From positions 134,501-198,500 of the forward strand of contig JASJOG010000046.1 of assembly GCA_030142905.1 (NCBI GenBank): a stretch of 64,000 bases of DNA, in the 5' to 3' direction. Shown here piece by piece: positions 58,715 through 64,000 of this stretch (the first letter of the stretch is position 1; every line of letters begins with the position of its first letter). Under the pieces are notes generated by a model. It saw only the letters and a list, made by a program, of their open reading frames with translations, ran no database searches and was not told the DNA's origin. The position numbers and the translations under genes are program-made. The stretch comes from Heliopora coerulea (lineage: Eukaryota > Cnidaria > Anthozoa > Scleralcyonacea > Helioporidae).

Positions 58715-60355
58715 CACACAAACATCAACTAAATCTGGTAGAGTATGTATGCAGCCTATTGATGTGAAACATGTTTGAAACACAACACACATTGCAATCA
58801 AATCATGTCAAATCTACAATGATTTTAGAATGAGGATGAGAAAGGTCTACAGATAACTTGTAGCACAGTGTCAAGATACTTTACTTACAAATAAAGCAAA
58901 TTTAGGCAGGAATTTGGGCAGTTAGCGTGCATGCTTTCTTGAAATACCCATTGGGGCCAAAAGTGGCCTTGGATTTCAAGCACAATATCCATTTTATCCA
59001 TGGCCATTTTCCCTTTGTCAGAGATAATGACCATAATAAAATTTGAGCCCTGTGATCATGATGAGCCTTTAATTCCCAAGCATGCTAAAATTAAGCATCT
59101 CTTGTTGACAAGTAAAGTCATATGGCATTAGCCAGATTAAAGTTACAAAATGCCATTTTTGAGGTTATTGGCTTAAACACAATAATAATATATGAAGAAA
59201 TTAAATATCGTGTTTTGACATAAATCGGTTTTTAATAAAATATTTTGGACAGTGTTTCAACGTGACATTGGGTCATCATCTTGAAGTCTCAAAAATATAA
59301 ATGTTCCAATCCCAAGTGATGAGCAATTGTCTTCTCATGGATACTTGGATTTTTTGTTTGATTAACATGTTGCATATCTGGATGTTAATTTAAGACATAA
59401 GTTGTGGGAGCTTGAAATGTTTAGGTCACATGATGACCCAATGTCATGTTGAAATGTTGTACAAAGTATTTTTTATGATAGTAATATAACAAGAGGAAAA
59501 GCTTATATGACTTAGTTTATTTCTAATTCTTACTTTTGGTTGATTTGCACATTTTGGGTGTCATCCATTTTATGGTATTATCACCAAGTCTAGGAAATGA
59601 AAAAAAATGTAAACCCATGTTCAGCATAATTGAGGTATGCTAAGTTAATGTAGAATAAAACCATATAACAGCTGCTTTACTCATTGGCCTGTGTTGTTTT
59701 CTACTACTACTGCTACTGCTACTGCTACTACTACTGACTTACATGACAATTGCCTTAGTCATATAGTAAAACTTGATTATGGCAGTTGATACATGCAAAT
59801 ACTGGAACAACTTTTGTACCGCACAGACACTCTGAGAACGGTTAGGAACACATTGTTGAAACGGTCAACTTAAACAGATCAACATGAAGCAATAGCTAGC
59901 AAGTCTGTGGTATTATTTTCCTGATGTCAAAAAAGCATCACTCAAAGGTTGTGTGAAATTTGGGAAGTGTCCAGAACAACCAAGAAATACGAACGAAAAC
60001 AAAATAACGTTTAAACAAGGCTAGGTGAAATTTTGCACATCGTTGTTAGTCTACTGAACAGCGAATCTTTTATTTATTTAAAGTTGTTTGTTTCTTTTAA
60101 TAATCGAAATAAAACGGAAGAAATTCCAAGGAAATAGGTTTGTAATGCATACCTAATTTTGTGAATTTTTTATCACTGCACATTTTTGCGAAAAGTTTAG
60201 CCAGGCAGAAGCACGCCTTTGAAAATTTCCGACCACACCTTTATGATAACATGTGTAACCACTGAATTTAAAATAGACTACAATTACTTATTATTCCCGA
60301 TATTTAATGGGATTTACTAAAACGTACCTTACGTTAAGTATTTATCTTTTTCTGA
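58715..60355. other. No recognisable gene; trinucleotide repeat at 59700-59738
   Basis: Matches 17180-18762 and 22669-22742 of copy A with the Penelope/hAT segment absent. A CTA/CTG trinucleotide run (TACTACTGCTACTGCTAC) is expanded relative to A. Confidence 0.6.
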
Positions 60356-60553
60356 AAATACTTTAATGCTCAGATGAATATCCTAGTGCATCTTGGGTAC
60401 AAAGTATATTTATGTAAATTTTTATGTAAATTACGTCAAATCGAAGTCGAAGAAGGACAAGAAGCAATCGGAAATCATTGTAAGAAATTGTTTTCCCATC
60501 TAAGGTTTAATTACCGTCTTTATTTAAACCTTTATTTGCATTTAGGGTAGAGT

Positions 60554-61638
60554 GTGTGTGTGTATTTAAGTTATCGAGAAATGTTAAAACATTTCTCTAC
60601 AATATTTTTTTCTCTAGTAGCTTGGATTGGTTTCGAGATTATTTTACCACGACGAACACAAAAGATAGCTTTTGGAAGAGATTTATCCACTAGCTCAAGC
60701 GTTCAGTATGGAGTGCCACAGGGATCTATGATAGGACCCTTACTTTTTATATTATATATTAACGACTTACCTTAAGGTCTTGAGAAATGCTCTATACGCG
60801 GATGCATGTACACTTATTTTTACTTTTTTATGACATACAGTGCGTAGTTCAGCGGTTTCAATTAATGACATACAGTGCGTAGTTCAGAGAAATTTGGAAA
60901 ATATTACGTCATGGATGAATGATAATGAATTCATCTTAAATGAAATTAAGACAAAAACTCTGCTTTTTGGAACAAGGCAGAAGTTAGGAGAAGACCCCAA
61001 GTTTGATGTATATCTTAACGGTATAAAATTGGAACAGGTATTTAGTTTTAATTATCTAGGAGTACTATTGGACTGTCAGATGAACTGGAAAGAACATGTG
61101 GAATCAGTCAGTGTAAAGGTTGGTACAAGGTTGAAACTGTTATCTCGAATTAGACCGTATCTAACTCCTGATGCTGAAAAATGTGTTTACAATGGTTTGG
61201 TCCAGCCACTCTTTGACTATTGTGATATTGCATGGAGTAAACTCTTTGAGGAGTGTAGTCAAGAGCTACAACCTCTACAAAATAAAGTTGCCCGCATCAT
61301 TTTACAACGCAGGAATACTGGAGATTCATTATCCGTCTTAAATTGGATGAGCTTAGAACACAGAAGGGCAATGCATGTTTGTAATCTAGTTTTTAAATGT
61401 TTAAATGAACGTGTTCCGGAATATTTTATTGACTATTTTAGTCAATGTACACAAATATAATACCAGAAGAAAAAATTATTTGTATTTGCCTAGGTTTAAG
61501 CTGCAATTAGGCAAACGAACATTTAGGTACAACGGTTCGTGGCAATTTGATAATTTGCCTGATGACATTAAAAATTTATATTCTTCAAATTCTTTTAAAG
61601 ATAAGCTTTTGGAATACTCTTTATCTGTGACTTTTTAA
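60554..61638 (+). pseudogene. LINE reverse transcriptase C-terminal half (broken)
   Basis: Motif B (VQYGVPQGSMIGPLLFILYI) is at the end of frame 60554-60775, which stops right after NDLP. In another frame the catalytic motif reads YADA, so the second Asp is lost. A 34-bp local duplication (TGACATACAGTGCGTAGTTC twice, 60832-60888) follows. The thumb and C-terminal region is open at 60840-61460 (SWMNDNEFILNEIKTKTLLF, then NYLGVLLD), with a final frame 61405-61638 (KRTFRYNGSWQFDNLP). It is a different family from the LINE at 31253-34962. Confidence 0.92.
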
Positions 61639-61845
61639 TTGCATATGTGATTTGATGTTTTTAGATTTTATTCATATTTTGTATTTCATTATCTTTGTAG
61701 GTTATTGTAATGTATACAGGTCTCCAAAGAATACCAGCTTGTTGCTAATTGGGCAAACTTGTTTAAATAAAGTTTCTCTATCTATCTTTTAAGCCTTGTA
61801 TTGTTATGGCCTTAATAAATTATAACCCTTTTTTTCGAATTGATC

Positions 61846-61909
61846 ATGGAGAAAGAATCATCAGTCGAATCAAGAGAAGCTGCACTTCCAACAGTTGTGA
61901 AATCATTCG
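61846..61909 (+). CDS. Possible first exon (21 codons) before a donor
   Basis: ATG 61846 opens MEKESSVESREAALPTVVKS, then meets GTAATT after one more base pair of codon. It lies only in copy B, downstream of the LINE tail. Too short to identify; could be chance. Confidence 0.15.
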
Positions 61910-61967
61910 GTAATTTATATTAAAAATAACGTACCAACAGTCCTTAAGATTATGTATTGCTACCTAT

Positions 61968-62873
61968 GTCCATCCTGTCTAACGATAGTATGGCTTAGTT
62001 TGTATGTAAACATATATTACTTCTCTGACTACACTTTGGGATAATATCCATGGTATCAGAACATGTCCAGGTTTCAGCAGTAACAAAATTAGGGTAAAAT
62101 ATGGCTAAAGAATGGGTGAAAAAAGCTTGGTGAATATTAGAGCAATCATTTTAATATAATTTACCTGCTATTTTCCTTCTACTCCACATCTTTCTCTCCT
62201 GTCAAACTTCGGCATTTGGGCTAACTTGTTTGTTTGAAATTTTAATGACGGATGTTAAATTATTATTTTCCATAAAATTTTTAGTGGTAACTACTCCCAG
62301 AACCTTTACCGGTTCGTCCAACTGTTTCCACTATCTAGGATAAATTTGAAATTTCCACGTCGCTATATTTTTTAATAAATAACTTTGGAACGCCATCGAT
62401 ATATCCAAATATTGGTACCAAACTAAATGAACGGTAGAAAAAAAAAAATTAATGTCCACCCATAAGGTCTTACGAAAAGGAGTAATCCCTATACTTTGTT
62501 TCTGTTAGTAAAATGTACCTTAGAGATTGCAGGTAAAGTGTTCATTTTCTACATTTTAGTTTGGGTTAGCTGGTTCCAGCATTATTTATAAGTCACGATA
62601 GCGCTACTATAAGATTCTTCCCGCCCTCGACACAGAAGCGAAACTCGTGAACCTGGACTTTAACTAACGGAAGACAATGACAGCAAACAACGAGATTTTA
62701 TTTTAGTACTTAGATAACTTGATTTATGTTCTCTTCGAGGGTCAAGCTAAGGCACGTATCGATAAGTAGGAACTATTGTTTTGTTATTCAGTCGGGTTAT
62801 TTTGTGATTCACTGGGATGACATGTATCTAACGGCTACCCGACTCGGTTTCTCAAGAGCTGCCAAACTAGAAC
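61968..62873. other. No recognisable gene (copy B of 23914-24776)
   Basis: Aligned at several percent divergence. Nothing identified. Confidence 0.5.
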
Positions 62874-62975
62874 ATGGGAAAACGAGATCCGGAACACGAG
62901 GATGAAAACAAACTTTTTCATATTTTTCATACCAAAAGTACTTTTGAGAAAATCACCAGAATTTTCAACACATAA
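62874..62975 (+). pseudogene. Truncated copy of the small frame 24777-25016
   Basis: Same start (MGKRDPEHEDENKLF), but a two-base-pair-scale insertion (CACATAACA against CGCAACA) gives TAA after 33 codons. Confidence 0.35.
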
Positions 62976-63412
62976 CATTTAAGTTGGTCACAAACTTGTT
63001 CGCACAGTCGCCTCATTTTTCGAAAGAACGAAAGACAAAGGGATACCCAAAGAGATATTCTTTGCAAGATCAAATAAGTTGACAGTAAATGTATATACAA
63101 TGCACTAAAAACTTCAGTAGAAGAACATTCCAAACCCATCGCCACTTCCGACAGAAATTTCCTCCTGCCGCAACATGTTTATAAAACTGATAAGGTCAGG
63201 TAAAAACTTTGTTTAAGCGGAGTAGCCTCGTCAGCTCAAGAACCAGTATCTTTTAGGGCCCCTGCATCTTATATTACAAACTGCTTACACTCACATAAAT
63301 TAAAATACATATAACCAACAAAAGATATACGTATAAATATAAACACACAATATTTATATTTAATATAATTACACAATATTTGTAAACGGGCTTAGTGGCA
63401 CCATTACGTTTG

Positions 63413-63577
63413 GGTCGTTGCTGGAAGGTTTACCTGAGGAGGAGGATCAGGGTTAGGATAGGATAGGTTAGGATTAGGGTTAGGTTTGGAGTTAGGATAA
63501 GGGCTATCCCTAGTCCTATTCCTAATTCTTACCCTAATCCTAATCCTCCTCCTGAAGTATACCTTCTAGCCACGACC
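63413..63577. mobile_element. 165-bp MITE with telomere-like arms, copy B of 25313-25472
   Basis: Inverted ends GGTCGTTGCTGGAAGG / CCTTCTAGCCACGACC with the 10-bp duplication ATTACGTTTG (63403-63412 and 63578-63587). Ends are better preserved here than in copy A. Confidence 0.87.
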
Positions 63578-63587
63578 ATTACGTTTG

Positions 63588-64000
63588 AGTTGCGTGAAGT
63601 GTTCCCAAAAGGATGGCATCATTATTGAAATTCATGACTTCTGGTAATGGTAGCGACCACTGACCAGTGGTTTTAACAAAATTGTGGGCAATTTAAGTCA
63701 TTGTGGTAATTATTTTTACAACATCTATGAATAGTCTGAGTGTTTTCGTTTCTTTGCACGGTTGGTTTTGTTACTTATGGAACCAGGAGTTCAAGAAGTA
63801 GTCACCTAAAAGTATTGGTGAAAAGTGAATGAGTCTTTTGTTCATTGCCCTGCCCGAAAAGTTTCTGCATTGTCAAATACTCGTTTGGTTTTAAATTGTC
63901 AAGGGATTTTTACCTAACATCACTTCATTCTGGAAAGTGGGCTGTTTCGAAGAATATTGAACATTTGACTAGTCGTTGATCATAACCCGAGCCAGCAATT
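63588..64000. other. No recognisable gene
   Basis: Matches 25483-25892 of copy A up to the window edge. Confidence 0.6.

Larger units (their letters stand above)
60356..61967 (+). mobile_element. LINE 3' fragment, B only, at the site of Tc1 in copy A
   Basis: Both copies share the left flank ending TTTTCTGA and the right flank starting TATGTCCATCCTG, but hold different elements between. The insert here is a non-LTR retrotransposon truncated at its 5' side, ending near 61790 in an AAATAAAGTTTCTCTATCTATC tail typical of CR1/L2-type LINEs. Confidence 0.8.
34029..64000 (+). repeat. Copy B of the ~34-kb direct duplication
   Basis: Matches 1-25892 throughout, apart from copy-specific insertions. 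B-only: 36119-41968, 53232-54373, 55007-55442 and 60356-61967. A-only: 18763-22668 and 22743-23913. Three of the B insertions have a clean single-copy target in A, so they postdate separation of the copies. Confidence 0.95.

Overview
This is eukaryotic, animal-type DNA: AT-rich, with spliceosomal GT/AG exon candidates, no operons, and dense retro- and DNA-transposon remnants (BEL/Pao, Penelope-like, CR1/Jockey-type LINEs, hAT, Tc1, tRNA-derived SINEs, MITEs). The mixture, together with a block that looks CpG-depleted beside CpG-normal DNA (mosaic methylation), fits a marine invertebrate, possibly a cnidarian. The species cannot be named from sequence alone.

The dominant structure is a direct duplication with a period of about 34 kb. 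Copy A (1-25892, cut by the left edge) is repeated as copy B (34029-64000, cut by the right edge). The stretch 25893-34028 is seen once. The copies are nearly identical up to about 9.93 kb, then several percent different. This is either a tandem segmental duplication or two haplotypes joined in the assembly; the sequence alone does not decide.

Copy A, left to right: 3' part of a dead LINE (1-934), a cruciform-like palindrome (1191-1292), a stretch with weak exon candidates on both strands (3.5-6.0 kb), a 900-bp hAT MITE with 8-bp target duplication (6540-7439), a 1.1-kb fold-back element (7868-8945), a CpG-poor block (about 9.93-18.29 kb) with two phase-compatible exon candidates enclosed by a 0.6-kb inverted repeat, an 18-bp VNTR, a Penelope-like fragment interrupted by a complete hAT (19889-22132), a Tc1 fragment interrupted by a SINE, and a 160-bp MITE with telomere-like arms.

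Single-copy middle: a tRNA-headed SINE, two inverted-repeat elements (the second holding Penelope-like and tyrosine-recombinase debris), three tandem tRNA-like SINE units (29321-29968), and the 5' part of the LINE.

Copy B repeats this layout but carries its own insertions: a very young BEL/Pao element (36119-41968, 151-bp LTRs, AATAT target duplication), a 1.14-kb hAT-like element with a BED finger and nested hairpins (53232-54373), a 436-bp inverted-repeat insertion (55007-55442) and a LINE fragment (60.4-61.8 kb). It lacks the Penelope/hAT and Tc1/SINE insertions of copy A. No complete functional cellular gene was recognised; most coding content is transposon-derived and broken.
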